Shown: positions 22,961 through 37,707 of the stretch, piece after piece
Layout: the number at the start of each line of letters is the position of its first letter
Numbering within the stretch: the stretch's first letter is position 1
DNA from: Glycine soja
Lineage: Eukaryota; Streptophyta; Magnoliopsida; Fabales; Fabaceae
Direction: 5' to 3'
NCBI RefSeq assembly: GCF_004193775.1
Contig: NC_041008.1
Coordinates: 13,473,731 to 13,537,730 of the forward strand
DNA: 64,000 nucleotides
Translations under genes and position numbers: made by a program
The notes under the pieces: generated by a model
The model's database searches: none
What the model saw: the letters and a program-made list of their open reading frames with translations, nothing else
Told to the model about the DNA's origin: nothing

Positions 22961-23822
22961 CCCAAACATTATGATTTGCATAGGTGAGTGTCTTTCTTCA
23001 AATCTATGCCATCTTGTTCGGATGGTGTCATGGTGAGTTTTCTTTCAATCTTCTTCCTAGAAAAGTACCATCTAGAACCATCCTCTGGCTTCTCTTAGGA
23101 GTATCTTTGAGAAATACCTTGACAAGTTCCATGACAAGAGACATCACCAACCAACAATCCAGCATTCATCCATATGATGAGGTTGAAAGCTGATGAAGCT
23201 CATCAGTTTTGGATGTATACCTGTATTAACATTTCAGAACGTAATGTAATGATTACGCCACTAATATCAATTGTTCCCTGTAGGCTGTAGTAAAAGAGCA
23301 ATTCAATTATCCAAGGAGAATTTGATGATAACATGCCGAATTTCATATGTTTCTATTTTCTTGGTAGTTGCTTCAACCAAGTAGTTAAGTATGAAATGTA
23401 GCTTCTACGTGATTCCTGTTGGTTCTAGTTATTTTTGTATACCTTTTAATCAATGTATTTTCTGACAATTTTCATTGTAATGTGAAACCAATGTGAAAAC
23501 AGATTCAAAATCCATTATGGACTCAATCAATTTCTCAACACCAAACCAAACATGCAAGGTATACTTCATTAAGGTATCATGTATATGTAAATTATAAAAT
23601 ACTAGCAAACCAACCTTGCCAATAGGAAGGAAAAATTACCAACTCACTCACCATCAAATGACTCAAGAATACAAAACTAAATATCATTCAAAGTTACATT
23701 ACTAATATTCTTAACAAAGACCTGCCAAAATTCCATCAACTATCCAAAGCAAGTATGCTAATTTCAAAATAAACAGCAGCAAAATTTATGATTTGAAAAC
23801 AAATGAAAAGTGTAAACTGCTT
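22961..23822. other. Spacer, including probable 3' flank of the RPL37a gene
   Basis: No domain-bearing frame is seen; 22984-23193 (+) is a chance frame. The last few hundred bases before 23823 probably include the 3' UTR of the minus-strand ribosomal protein gene, but no clear poly(A) signal was fixed. Confidence 0.4.
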
Positions 23823-25122
<1,300 letters not shown>

Positions 25123-25166
25123 TTTCGAGTGGCTATAAGAAGATGATATCGCGGCTGCCGAATACG

Positions 25167-25257
25167 AGGGTTTGCTGCCTGAGTGAGAAGAATAAAAACG
25201 CTTTTGAGGGTAATTAGAGTAATGGGCCTATGCGAATACGATCCATGTGTAAGCCCA
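25167..25257 (-). promoter_or_regulatory. Telo-box-like and site II motifs of the RPL37a promoter
   Basis: On the minus strand are AAACCCT (25173-25167), GGCCCA (palindromic partner of TGGGCC, 25223-25228) and TGGGCT (25257-25252), within 135 bases upstream of the ATG. TGGGCY site II elements with a telo-box are characteristic of plant ribosomal protein promoters and link them to TCP-type and telo-box-binding factors. Binding here is inferred. Confidence 0.65.
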
Positions 25258-25306
25258 TACCTGCTTGTAGTTCTTCTGCTTCCAGACCCCAAAAAATAAA
25301 ATATTA

Positions 25307-25701
25307 GAGTGTATTTGATTTACATTTTCATTTTCTGTTTTCATTTTTTGAAAATTATTTTGATTTTTAAAAGATTAAAATTCTGAAAACATGATTTGAT
25401 TTGACTTCTTATTTTCTGCTTGCAGGAAATAAAAACATTCCTTGTCACCGCGTGTAAAGGAAAGGAAGGAAATATATTTTTAAATTTGCTTAAAATTACA
25501 TTCCTTATGCGTTTTATTTTATCCAAAATGAGATTCTTGTTTTCAACTGAAAATGGGATTTTATTATTTCCATTTTTTTGATTCTTTTGAGAAAATGTTT
25601 TTACTGAAAATGTTTTCAAAAATCTAACTAAACACATTTTAATCACCATTTTCTATTTCCAGTGAAAATGAAAATAGGAAGCAACCAAATCAAACACCCC
25701 C
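25307..25701 (-). mobile_element. Tourist-like (PIF/Harbinger) MITE, copy A
   Basis: It is flanked by TTA on both sides (25304-25306, 25702-25704). The termini are GAGTGTATTTGATT and, inverted, GGGGGTGTTTGATT. The inverted sequence aligns over nearly its full length with copy B at 32195-32614. The 102-residue open frame inside is not a gene. Confidence 0.85.
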
Positions 25702-26138
25702 TTAATATTTACCTTAAAAAAATGATCATTTTGATCTCTTTAATTAAATTTTGTAAATTGGTGCCAATTTAGTTTGTGAAAGAACATAAATTCTTATTTA
25801 GCATTTGAATGTATAAAAAGTGTGTCAATATTGTCCTGTCGATAAGTTTGTCTAATTATTTTGTCATTAAATTTTAATATTGAAGGATCATTTTGAAATT
25901 AAATTGTATTTTTATAGAATTAATTTGATAATGAGTTGTATTTTGTAGTATCAATTTGATGTTATTTTAATGTGTACATTATATTATAATTACATAAATG
26001 TTTATAAATATATGTTATATTTTATATTTATAATGAATTATTTAAATTGTGAGATAAAGTAAAAAATATATATACCAATTTATGAAATAAGTTAAGTAGT
26101 AGGAAACATAAAAGGAAAATAAAACACTTCAAAATTAA

Positions 26139-29100
26139 ATGACTACAGGCTCTGGTTTCTCATTCTTTACGGGTTCTATGAATGGATCAGGCTTAGGCAA
26201 TGAACCATTGGACGGCGGTAGAAGTAGTAATAGTAATGGTGTTGAACAACAAAAGACTTCCTTTCATGACAAGATTTTGGAAAGATTAACACAAAAAAAC
26301 AGAAAGATTATAGAGATATGATGGCTAATTTAAAGAAGACAATTACCAAACTGGGAGCCAAAGGTACAATTACAAGAAAAGGAAAGATTCTTGACAATCA
26401 AGGAGGTGGGATCCCAAACAAGATTGAGACCAACAATTCCTCTTTGCCTCCAAAGAACAAAAGGCCAAGGAGTTCTATGATCAATTATAGCACTCCAATG
26501 TGGGAACTCCTCCAAAATGCCATGATTAGAAAGCAGTCAGTGCAAAATCCAACATGTGACCCCTAACCTAACACGCAACCAATTAATGACAGTGGTCCCA
26601 CCACTAACGAGTTAGTAAAGGAAAGTGGAATTCAGTCAACGACATACCAAAATACCATGACCGATACTCATGTATATGATGTGGACAAAATGAATGAAGA
26701 AACTTATGTCTAAGACATGGACGTGGTGTTATCCTCAATCCTAGAGAATGTTATGGGTAACTCTAACGCCACGTAGGGATCTACTCCCCATATTCCCCAC
26801 CCATAATGTTGCCATGAATATGTTTCTTGATTTCTCTATACTCTTGTGGAACATTTAGGGGGCTATTGGTTGTGTGACTAAAAGGAACATCAAACAACTG
26901 GTTAAAAGCCACCAACCTTCTATGTAGTTGCTTTTCAAAACTCACATTCAGTTCTCTCAAGTCCAAAAATTTTGGGACTCCTTAGGGCATCATCCAATTT
27001 TTCTCCAGGAAACTAGAGGGCACCCGGGGGGCATTTGGATACTCTCTAATGGAAATGGTATCAATTTTATGTTGGTTGACTCTACTACCCATGCAATAAC
27101 TTCTAAGATGAACAAGACTTGGGTACTGCTCTGCAATTTATGGGTCTCTTAACCCCATGGCTCGACTCTCCTTGTGGGATCATATTACCACCTTAAGAGA
27201 CATTATTTCAAGCCCATGGCTTCTCATTGGTGACTTCAATGAAATCACTAATTCCAGAGAGATGTCTCAAGTGGTTCTTTTAATGTTACAAGGGCTCAAA
27301 ATTTAAGTAATACAATGTCTACATTTGGTCTGATGGATATTGCTACTGTTGGTGGCTTATTTACTTGGAGAAAGAATGTGCAAAATGGGGGGCATGTTAG
27401 AAAACACATGATTGAGGCTTGTCTAACACAGATTGGAGACTCACCTTTCCTCAAGCTATGGTTAAGCTGCTTCCATCTCACAACTCTGATCATAACCCGT
27501 TGATTATGTATTGCCATAAAGCACCTAGTAAAAGGGTCCCTACTTTCCACTTTCAGGCATGCTAGACTACTCACCCAAATTATGAGCATCTTGTTAGCTA
27601 GACATGGAGGAACACCATAGGTGATGCCATGTGTAAGCTAGGAGGCATTCAAAAACCTTATGTAAAATTCAATAAAGAAACCTTCGGGAATACTTTCAAG
27701 AAGAAATGTCTGATTGAAGCCTGAAGTCGAGGAATGCATCAGCAACTCGATATTAAGGTTACCTTTGACCTAGTTTTGTTTGAAAAAAAATCTCCAAAAG
27801 TAATATAATGAGGTGCTTGCTCAAGAAGATATTCTTTGGTATCAAAAGTCGTGCGAGAATTGGATTAAGTTTGGAAATAAAAATTCTAAATTTTTCCATA
27901 TTCAAACGATGATTAGAAGGAGGAAGAATAGAGTTACATGTCTCTTTATTGAAGGAGTTTGGTGTTCAGATGATTCTATCTTGAAGAATGAAGCTCACAA
28001 TTTCTTTAAGAAATTATTTCAATAAACTAATAGGTGCCTACCGTACAATCTCTTTATTCTTGCTCTCCCAACCGTGAGTGATGATTGTTGGGTTAGCCTT
28101 CTCCAACTAGTGTCTATCCAGGAGGTAAAAGAGGTAGTGTTCTCTACGAACCCTTATAAGGCTCTCGATATTAATGGCTTTCAACCAATATTTTACCAAA
28201 ATATTGCATATTGTGTCTTATGAGGTTTGGGATTTAGTCTATAATGATTTCATGACTGGGAATATTCCTCCTCCTCTAGCTGAAACTCTTATTGTACCCA
28301 TTCCTAAGATTGACTCTCCTACATCTCTCAAGGAATTTTATCCTATAAGCAAGGTTATCAATATCGAGAGTCTATGCAGACTCGTGGGAGCTTCTATGAG
28401 TCGATTCTAGAGTCAACTCATAAACTCGTAAGAGTCTACTTCGTAAAAAAAATATGGATAATAAGTAAATATATTCAAAATGCACCAATTTGCAAACATT
28501 TGTGTTTTTTTTAATTATTAAATGCTTTAATTTTGAACACTTATGCATGGTTGTCAAACTCTAGAGTCAACTCGTTGACTCTTACGAGTTTACACGAGTC
28601 CACCAAGTCTGCTCAAAAATGAGTTTGCTTCCAAGTCAACTCGCAGGACTGAAGTAATTTCTTAAACTCGTAAGAGTCTACGAGTTGACTCTAGAGTTTG
28701 ACAACCATGCCTATAAGCCTTTGTAATGTTATTCTTAAAATCATTTCCAAAGTTCTTGTCAATAGAATATGTCCTTTCCAAGACTTAGTCATTGGACCTC
28801 TCCAAAGCAGCTTCATACCTGGGAAGGGAACAACTGACAATGCTCTTATTGCTCAAGAAGTTGTTCATCAAATGCACAAGAAGCAAGGTAAAATTGGCTA
28901 CCTTCTTTTTAAAATAGATTTCAAAAAAGCTTATGACAAGGTGGATTGGAATTTCTTGAGAAAAACTATGGAGGAGTTTGGCTTTCCTGAAAGAACAACT
29001 ACTCTAGTGTTGAATTGCACCACTACTACCAACTTGTCTCAAAAGTGGAACAATGAAATTCTTAAGAGTTTTACCCCCTAGAAGAGGCCTCCGACAGGGA

Positions 29101-29920
29101 GACCCTATGTCAACTTATCTCTTTTTATTTTGTATAGAGATATTGGCTCTGATGATTCAAGAAAAGGTCTCTAGTGGAGAGTGGCACTATGAAAATTTCA
29201 AGCAAAGGGTCGTATATATCTCATTTGTTTTTCACAAATGATTGCCTCCTTCTTATGAAAGTAAGTTGCAATCAAGTGAAGCTTGTTAAGGATGTTCTAA
29301 ATAAATTTTGTCTAGCTTGAGGTTTAAAGATAAATGTCCAGAAATCATGATTCTTAGCTTCTAAAAATGTTCCATCTAGGAAGCTCTCAAAGTTCTTGTC
29401 CATCATTCACTTTGGGCACACTACAAATTTAGGTAAGTACCTGGGTTTTCCCTTTTTGGCAAGACAAGATAAGAAGAGTGATTTTTCATTTATAATGGAC
29501 AAAATTAATGGGGGATTGCAAGGTTGGAAGAGAAAATTGCTTAATTGTGCTAGTTGAGTATCCTTAGTCAGGATATAGATAAGAGCATTTGTAGATTTAT
29601 TTGGGGTAGTTCTCAAAATCACTGGGTGGATTGGAACAGTGTTACGCAGAGTAGAAACAAAGTAAAGTTAGGAGTTAGGCAGGCCCGAAATTTAAATGTT
29701 GCTTTGTTAGGGAAACATTCTTGGTCTCTCATTTATGAACCTCACAAATTATGGGTTCAAATTGTTGGAGAGAAATACTTTCTAGGGACTGATTTGATGC
29801 ATGCTTCGTTGAGGAAAGGTATTTCCTATTCTTGGAAATCCCTTTTTCAAGCTTTGGAAACTCTCAAACCCGTGTTTCAGTATAGGGTGGGTAAAGGAGA
29901 GATATCCTTATTTTATGTTT
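26139..29920 (+). mobile_element. L1-type LINE remnant
   Basis: Plus-strand pieces, in order: an ORF1-like segment (26139-26560); endonuclease traces with LLWNI.GAIG (about 26845), WLLIGDFNEI (about 27220) and NSDHNPLI (about 27485); a linker (27813-28025); a reverse transcriptase region (28174-29240) with SFIPGKGTTDNALIAQE, LLFKIDFKKAYDKVDW and RRGLRQGDPMSTYLFLF; and a C-terminal part (29554-29920). In the catalytic FADD-type motif the sequence reads FTNDCLL, so one Asp is lost (codons 29233-29241). Many frameshifts are present. A hAT MITE interrupts the reverse transcriptase at 28350-28709, and the 3' end is cut at about 29920 by an LTR-like end. No poly(A) tail or target duplication could be placed. 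Confidence 0.85.
28350..28709. mobile_element. 360-bp hAT-type MITE inside the LINE
   Basis: The exact 8-bp duplication CCTATAAG is at 28342-28349 and 28710-28717. Terminal repeats are CAAGGTTATCAA and, inverted, CATGGTTGTCAA. Removing the insert restores the LINE frame FYPISLCNVILKI. The right 163 bp (28547-28709) is itself a foldback starting CATGGTTGTCAAACTCTAGA and ending with its inverse. Confidence 0.9.
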
Positions 29921-31640
29921 GTGACACCCCCTACCCCAACATGCATATAAATGAAAAAAACATACAAAACGCGAAATCTAATTAAATCAATTTTATTTCC
30001 ACGTGAGTAAAAGGTCCAAATTTGCTTCACTGTTACCAAATAAAACTTCTTAGAAACATTTATGGCTTAAAACTAGGTTGTTCAAGTTTACAAAAGAACT
30101 CAAGTTAAGTAGTAAAATAACATGTTCGGAACATCATGCACTTAAAACAGAAACTCATGCCTCAATGTCACATCCTATCAGAGTATTATGTCTCGAAGTC
30201 CTCCAACACGAGGTTCCTAAAAGAAATCCACCTAGTGCTCCCACAACACAAGGTTCGAGATTATCACAGGATTCAAACACAAACAATACACGTGGAGCAA
30301 GTCATCACATTCCTCAATGAATAGAGATAAACGGAAGCATACAAGTATGATATAAATATAACAATAATATAATTATAACAACAATATAAGTATAACAAGG
30401 CTCAACTTTAGTACAGTTCACATCAATTTAACACTCAACACGTAACATCACTTATCCTAAAATTTAATCACAAATCACATTTCATGCCTTCACGATTAAT
30501 CATATATTCAAGACAACACATCTCAAATATAATACCACATATCACACTTACATAGTTCATTACACACCATCACATAAATTGTCACGATGATTATTACATA
30601 GGCGTTATGCAACAGATATACTAAGACTCAATCTTATGTGCAATGTTGTATCATGTTAGTGAAAAATCTCATCGAGTGCCTAGGAGTACATGACAAGACA
30701 AACCACACATTGGTAAGTCGGGTCATTCTCACTAGGTAAAATCATAAAGAGACCAGTCAGGATCACATTATTTTTAGAGAATGCTCCAACCATGTGGTAT
30801 CGATGCAGACTTAAAGGAACACTCAAATCGAGTGTATTTACCCCCAAGGCCTAGACTCCGAAGAGTCAGCCAGAGTCATTCCTTCCTGATTTAGGTCCAA
30901 CTCAAAAAATATTTAACATGCAGACTTTATCTATGAACTATACAAAATATACAACTCATCAATTGTTCTCAAAATAATTTTGACTCGTTGCGCCTCAAAG
31001 TGATTCAACTCGTTAGGTTCCCATAGTGGATCTCATCACAATACTCGTTATGCATTAATTCGTCACCCTTAAAGGGTCTTACAGTCGTGTAATTGTACGG
31101 TTTATAACTCACAATTTAATACACACAACATCTCAATGCACATATGATCTCACAATTTAACACATACTCAACTTGTCACTTACACACAAATCATTATACT
31201 TTCATAATCCCAAGAAACGACTTAATAAATTCTCATTGAAAATGCTCGAATATATATTTGTCACACTTTTTGAAAATTTAAAAACAAAATTTTATTTTTC
31301 TATTTTTTAGGTATCTAAATGTCAACGACTTATAAATTTAAGAACCAAATTATGTATTTAAAAAAAAACTCATAATATGGATTCTTTGGCATTCCCAAAT
31401 TAAGTCAAGCTCAAAATTTGAAAAATCAAAAGTATTTTTTTAGTTAATTTTCATGCATACTAGGTTTAAATTTTTTTAAACCATCAACTAATCAAAAATT
31501 ATTTTAAATATAAGTTTTAAAATAATTATTTAAAAATAATAATCTTATAATAATAATAATTTAGGATGGGATGAAAATATAAAAAAAAATACATAAGAAG
31601 TGGAGCTTTTTCACTTCTTTAGAGCCAATGACCCCTTTTT
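29921..31640 (-). repeat. LTR-like repeat (probable gypsy LTR, minus orientation)
   Basis: It begins TGTGACACCCCCTACCCCAA; read on the minus strand this is the GGTAGGGGGTGTCACA end common in plant gypsy LTRs. The following 1.7 kb is non-coding and CA-rich in composition, different from both neighbours. The right limit is a guess; no target duplication was found. Confidence 0.4.
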
Positions 31641-32194
31641 GCAGCATACATAGAAGGGATAAACAAAAAGCCTTGCCTGCTTAAATTTTCTCTATTACAA
31701 TTCAATAAAAAGTCATCTTATGGTCATAGTATGTGTGGTGTGGGCTTAAGTAAGGATGTAAATCAGTTAATTTATTAGCTTGTGAATTATTCGAGTTTGA
31801 TTAGTAAAATACTTGATTAAGCTTTTTTATCTAATTAAAAAAAATTAATCTTAAGATTGAATTTAATTATTTAAATCAGTTAAATTTAAGTTTTAAAAGT
31901 TTAACATTTATAGCTGGTGAAAAAATCCTTTAAATATAAAAAGAAAATTTAAATTACATAAATTCCATAATATCATACCACATAAATATTTTTATTCGTA
32001 AATTATTATATATTATTCAAATAATTTATTAAATACTAAATTTATAAAGTAAAAAATTAATTTTTTGTAAATTAAAAATAATTAAATTTTAAATGAATTA
32101 AACAAGCTAAGCTTGAACTTTAGTTTTTTTTAAACAAGTCAAGTTCAAATTCTTAATTAGACTCTAAATAAATAAATTAAGCTTCAACCAATTA
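31641..32194. other. AT-rich spacer
   Basis: No gene or clear repeat boundary is seen. Confidence 0.5.
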
Positions 32195-32614
32195 GGGGGT
32201 GTTTGGTTTGGTTGTTTTCTGTTTTCATTTTCACTGAAAACAGAAAACAGTGATGAAAATGTGTTTGGTTGAATTTCTGAAAACATTTTCAGTGAAAATG
32301 AAAACAGGAAACAACCAGAAAATGAAAACAATAAATTTTTATTTTCAGTGTTTTCAGTTGAGAACAGAAACCTCATTTCGAGTAAAATGAAATTGTGATG
32401 ACAATGAATGTAATTTTAAGCAAATCTAAAAATACAAAAAGACAAGAAGTCAATATATCATAAATTTTCAGTATTTTTATTTTATGAAAACAGAAAATAA
32501 GAAGTCAAACCAAACATATTTTCAGAATTCTAATCTTTTGAAAATGAAAACAGTTTTCAGAAAATGAAAACAGGAAATGAAAACAGAAAATGAAAATACA
32601 AACCAAACACACCC
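32195..32614 (+). mobile_element. Tourist-like (PIF/Harbinger) MITE, copy B
   Basis: Flanked by TTA at 32192-32194 and 32615-32617. The termini are GGGGGTGTTTGGTTTG and, inverted, GGGTGTGTTTGGTTTG. Shared internal landmarks with copy A include ATGTAATTTTAAGCAAAT and AATAAGAAGTCAAA. It is rich in GAAAAC runs. Confidence 0.88.
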
Positions 32615-32937
32615 TTATTTTTTCACAAGTCAAACTTAAAAATTTAAGTGTCCGAGCTCGGTTGATTTACACCCTTGGGCTTAAGTTATACTTGGGAAGA
32701 ATTGAAATGTGCCTATAAGTATATATTATCCAATTTCAATATAAAAATGCTTCAACAACGGAAAAGAATTTAAAGTTTTTTATTTTATTTTTATAAATAA
32801 TTTTTATGTTAATATTATTACAATTTAAATTTTTACTTTTGATAACATAAGTACATGTGAATAATATTAAACGTTAATAAAACTTTTCATAGATTGACTA
32901 TTTAATTGTTGGGAAAAATATTTTATTAATTAATTGA

Positions 32938-32940
<3 letters not shown>

Positions 32941-32972
<32 letters not shown>
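32941..32972. repeat. (AT)n microsatellite
   Basis: An almost uninterrupted AT dinucleotide run of about 32 bases. Confidence 0.9.
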
Positions 32973-32976
<4 letters not shown>

Positions 32977-35900
32977 TTAATTTGTTGAAAAATTTATACA
33001 AAATTTTAATATTTTATATATTTTCATACAATTTTTTATATAAAGATTTAATATATCTTGAAGAACTTTTCATAAAATTCATTTTCGAGTAAATTCTCTA
33101 TTTTTTTTAATTCAGTAGTATCATACAAAAGTATAACTTTAACAAAAAAAAGCCTAAAAATGTTATTAATAATGTATGAAAAAATGATATTTTGATATCG
33201 TAAATGGTAAATAATTATAAAATAATTAATATTTGAGTACTATTTTTAAATGCTTAAATCAACCATAAAAAATATTATCAAAATTTATACGTTTCATTAT
33301 GCAATGTATCTTAATTACTTTGGCTTCTCCAAAAAATATTTCCAAGCTTCACCATTGTAATGACATTGTTAATGTATTTTAGCTAAATTATTTCTTTTTC
33401 CGTATCTTTAGGCTATATTTGGTTTACATGTGGGAGCTCCAAACTCAGTTTGGAGAAGAAAATGAGTTTGACATCATGTTTGATTTCTCTTCAAAAGTAT
33501 GTTTAAGGCTAAAATTTAGCTTGAAAATTTAATTTGGGAGAAACAATTATTGAGATACTTTTGCCCAAACTTAAGTTTGCAAATTGCAATCAAAACATGT
33601 ACATGATTTTAATCTATAAAACCCTTTAAATTTTGTTGTTACCCCCACACCCACCCCACAAATAGGTACACGTTAAAGAGGACTATGATTGGATGAATAA
33701 GTTGACCATAATATTAACATGTACAACATTCAGTTGTTAAAGAACAAACTTATTCCAAAAGGATGTGAGTTTGATTTTCGCTATCAATTTGATAAGTTTG
33801 TTCATGGGTGATAATGTAATATATATATAAGTATCTTTATAAGCCTTTTATGAATGAGGTCTATCATAATCTTGAAGAGCTCCTAAAATTCAACTCACCT
33901 AAACTTTTCAGCGAAAAAGAAACATATATAACAAATGACATTATCAATTGAGGATTATACTTATGGAAAATACAATGTCAAGTAGTTTTCTTTAATCATT
34001 TAGTTTGTTTAAGCTTATTAAAAAAACACATTTTAAATAAAAGTAGTTTTCTATTTTTTATGTGTTTGTTTAAACTATTTTTATTTTAAAAAAATAGTTT
34101 TCTACTTTTAATAGTTAAGAAGTAAATCTTATAATTCTTAAAATATTCTCTTTTTAAAAAATCACTTGTTTTAAATTTTAACAAATGATCCAATTTTTTA
34201 GTCAATCTTATTCATTCTAATGGTAAAGTCTACTTATCTACTTATATCTTTATTTATTTATTAGTTTTTGACCCATGCGAGCAAGAAACAAATAGTTTGT
34301 TTGTATAGTTTTAGGTTGATTTTGTGTTAAATAATATAGTTGTATAACTATTATTGAAGTTTTTTATTGAATAATTTGTTTTGACATATAATAAGTAAAA
34401 CATTAAATAAATAATTCAATCTAATAAAATAAGATAACAAGTGTTATTGTTAACAAAATAATTATTGTTGTTACAAATTAAGTGTTGTAAATATATATAA
34501 ATTGTTGAAAAAGATATATAATATTTCATTTATTCTTCACATGTCTCAAACATCTGATCAAAGAAAATAAATATCAAAATAATTTATTATTGTATTAGAA
34601 ATATACTAGTAAAAAATTTGGGTAATAATATTAACAATATATAGCGTAATAGATAATTAATATACGATTTTATATATAATAATATTTGACGAACTATATT
34701 TTGAATTGTAAAAAAAATGAAAACCTTCGCCTAATAGCAAAATATTACAATTATGACCATAAGTATTTTTTTTAAAAGTCAATATTTATTTTTGAAAATT
34801 TATTGAGGATGAAATAAAATATATGAAATAAAATTTATATATAATTAGTTTTTCAAATTTTAAACATAAGCAAAATTTGTACATAATTTGAAAAATTAAC
34901 TTATTTTTAACTCAATTATTAAACACACTTTTTTTTTCTTTTATTACCCCAAATATAATTCGATCTCTTTGAAAGTTAATGTTTGAAATTTAAACATAAT
35001 TATCACAAAATTTTATATGTTTTTTTAACTAATCCGGAACATAACCATTTCTATTTTGAAAACTAATTTTCAAACCATATCATGTTTTAGAAAGTAACTT
35101 TCAAAACACTGCCTTCTTCCTTGACTACACCAACTTTAGAAAAAATGATGATTTATTTTTATTCCTTTATGTTTTCAATTAAATGTAGCATTAAAAATTA
35201 TTAGTTGAGTTAGAGTTGTAAATTGTGGACAAAATTATTAGGCATAGAATGAAAGAGGTAACTATGCGTGCTAGTGATGAGTAGTTATTGAGATTGACTT
35301 GATTGTGGCATCAAACCTTTCAAATTAATATCCATCTTTTTTTCCCCCAATCCAACTCATGATGTCATGGTTGCATAGGTTTGACACCTCCTTATTTGTC
35401 CATACTCAAACCATTAATAGCTCAATGTCAGGTTATTGGTTGCACCCATTCCTGGGGCTATACATAAATGAAAGTGATTTTGTAGTTCATGACCATAAAG
35501 TTTTGTGGCTTTTAGAGTTCTAGCAATGGCTATAAGTGATGCAATGAAACATTTGCCATTTTGAGATGAATGCTCAAAGAGAGTCGGGTCTTTACAATAT
35601 TTATTGACTCATTGGCAAACATACCAAGTCATTATGTTGTATTCAATAAGTAAGAGTATAGTTTCCTCGGAGACTTGCACAATACTTGTCAAATTTCACA
35701 AATACGTATTATTTAAACTAACAAATGAAACAATAAGAACATGAACTTAGCATTCAACAACAAGGATAAAACAAAACATAAACTTGAAATGCTTTTGGGT
35801 TTTTAGATGAAAAATACCATAAAATGATTAGAAAATAAATAACAAAGGGTGTCGGGGTTAGATTTCATTGATCCAAACTCTCTTTAAAATCAAGAACAAC

Positions 35901-36793
35901 ATCTCACTTGAGATTTAATGTTAATATCGGTCATTGTTCAAAAACAGTATTCTAATTCCTAAATTCCTAATTCCTTAGGTGAAAAAGAGCCTAAGTTTCT
36001 CTATTAAAAGTCAATCTCATGCATATTTAATAAATAAACTTGCTTTAAGCTTAATGACCAAAAATAACCAATAACCCTCATTCTATTCCTAGCTTTGAGC
36101 TTTATTGGGTGTTCTACTACCTTTCATGATAAAGAAAAACATCTTTCAATCACAACCTCATCCTAAAATCAAGCATTAAGAATAGAAGTAAAACACTAAC
36201 ATTGAAGAACAAGAAGAATATCTATAACTATTTCTAAAGAAATACATGAGAGTAAGGTTTAGTTACAATCTAACCCAACAATGGAGAGATCTAGCTACTC
36301 ATTTCCATGGGTAGCACCAAAATACAATGATGGAGGAAGAAGATTGAAGAAATGAGAAATAAGGAAGTTTTTCCTTCACTAATCTATGCTTGGGATGTGC
36401 AAATAAAGACCTTTTTCACTTTAAGCTTTCTAATTTCTAACTCAAAGTTGTCTTCCAATGAAATCGTCACTGTTACAAAATATTTCATCCATAAAGCATA
36501 TGCAACCTATTGAAATGATAAAGTAGAGAGAAAACTACAAATTCACAAATTTAACATTAAAAAGGCATAAACAAAGTACTAAATAAAAGAAAAGATGATA
36601 TAATTGTCTAAATTCACATATCTCAATTAAGTATTTTTGAAAATTATCAATCTTATGGCTATATATACGAGTGATGTAGAGTTTTCAATCTTGTGGGAGT
36701 TAAATGGCTTTTTGGTATGCATTCAAAATTCATGACACTTAAAAGGGTAGTTTTGATAATAAAAAATAAAAAAGGAAAGAGAGGTATATAATA
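32973..36793. other. AT-rich spacer with unassigned repeat fragments
   Basis: No coding frame with a domain was found. 35340-36660 has lower AT content and reads like a non-coding LTR or leader of a retroelement (for example AATGGAGAGATCTAGCTACT at 36279), but no ends were recognised. A 36-bp stretch around 33283-33322 (TTTCATTATGCAATGTATCT...) recurs at 62386-62420. Confidence 0.45.
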
Positions 36794-37707
36794 GGTTAGA
36801 TGATCTATTTAATCCGTTATTTTTTAAAAAGTTCATTTTGATCCTTTATGTCTTTAAAAAGGACCAAAATGGTCCTTTTGCAAACTTAACACAATTAATG
36901 AAACTAAGATAATGTTGCCTAAAAATTGTCATAAATTTTTTTTTCTTCATCTTCTTCTCCCTTATCTTCTGTCATTTTCATCTCCAACTCAAAATGATAC
37001 AACAAATATCTTCAAATTAAAAATACCAATCACACTCATAATCCAATAAATGAGAATGAATGGTCTCAAAATGGTGGAAAACTAACTAAAAGAACCCCGA
37101 TTTCCTTAATTAGGGTTCAATCTAAATTTCAACCTCCTCCTTCGCCACTACCGCCACATCGTCGGTGAGGTCAAGTTCCCAGTACACCATAACATCCTCG
37201 TGCTCCTTGGTGTCTACAAGGACTTCCTTGAGCGCATGATCTTCCATCTGAGTTCGTAGGCACGATAGCTCCGTGGCATGGCAGGGATCGCAAGCGTGCG
37301 AGCAATGGAGCTTTGTGACCTCCATGTCCTCGCCACGATACAAATTTGCATTGCCACGTCAAATCTAAACTTGTTGCGATGGGTGCACTTCAACCACATC
37401 AATGAACCACCACCAATCCAAGCTACACATTTTGTGAGATCTAGTAGTGTTGTTGAAAAACATGGATGAGAGGAGGATGATTGCGAATGTGGGAAAAATG
37501 ATTGTGTTTTTCAAATTTGTAAATGTTATAACAATGACAACTAAAAATCACCACTGTTTTAGTTTCATAAACAATGTTAAGTTTACACTAATAGAAGGAC
37601 CATTTTGGTCCTTTCTCAAAACTTAAAGGACGAGAATGAACTTTATAAAAAAATAAAGAATCAAATTAAACAAAAAATAAGACAAAAAATCAAATAAGTT
37701 ATTTAGA
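36794..37707. mobile_element. Non-autonomous MULE-type element with GC-rich interior
   Basis: The exact 9-bp duplication TATATAATA is at 36785-36793 and 37708-37716. The arms are long imperfect inverted repeats: AGTTCATTTTGATCCTTTAT..GGACCAAAATGGTCCTT on the left pairs with AAGGACCATTTTGGTCCTTT..AATGAACTTT on the right, plus TTAGTTTCATTA-like partners further in. The interior, 37125-37480, is clearly GC-richer and may be a captured gene fragment. Its minus strand has overlapping open frames of 60-73 residues, none with a domain I can name. Confidence 0.65.

Noticed and set aside
37122..37469. Overlapping frames on both strands in the GC-rich interior of the TIR element
   Set aside because: No domain or splice support, and both strands are open equally; kept only as a possible captured fragment.
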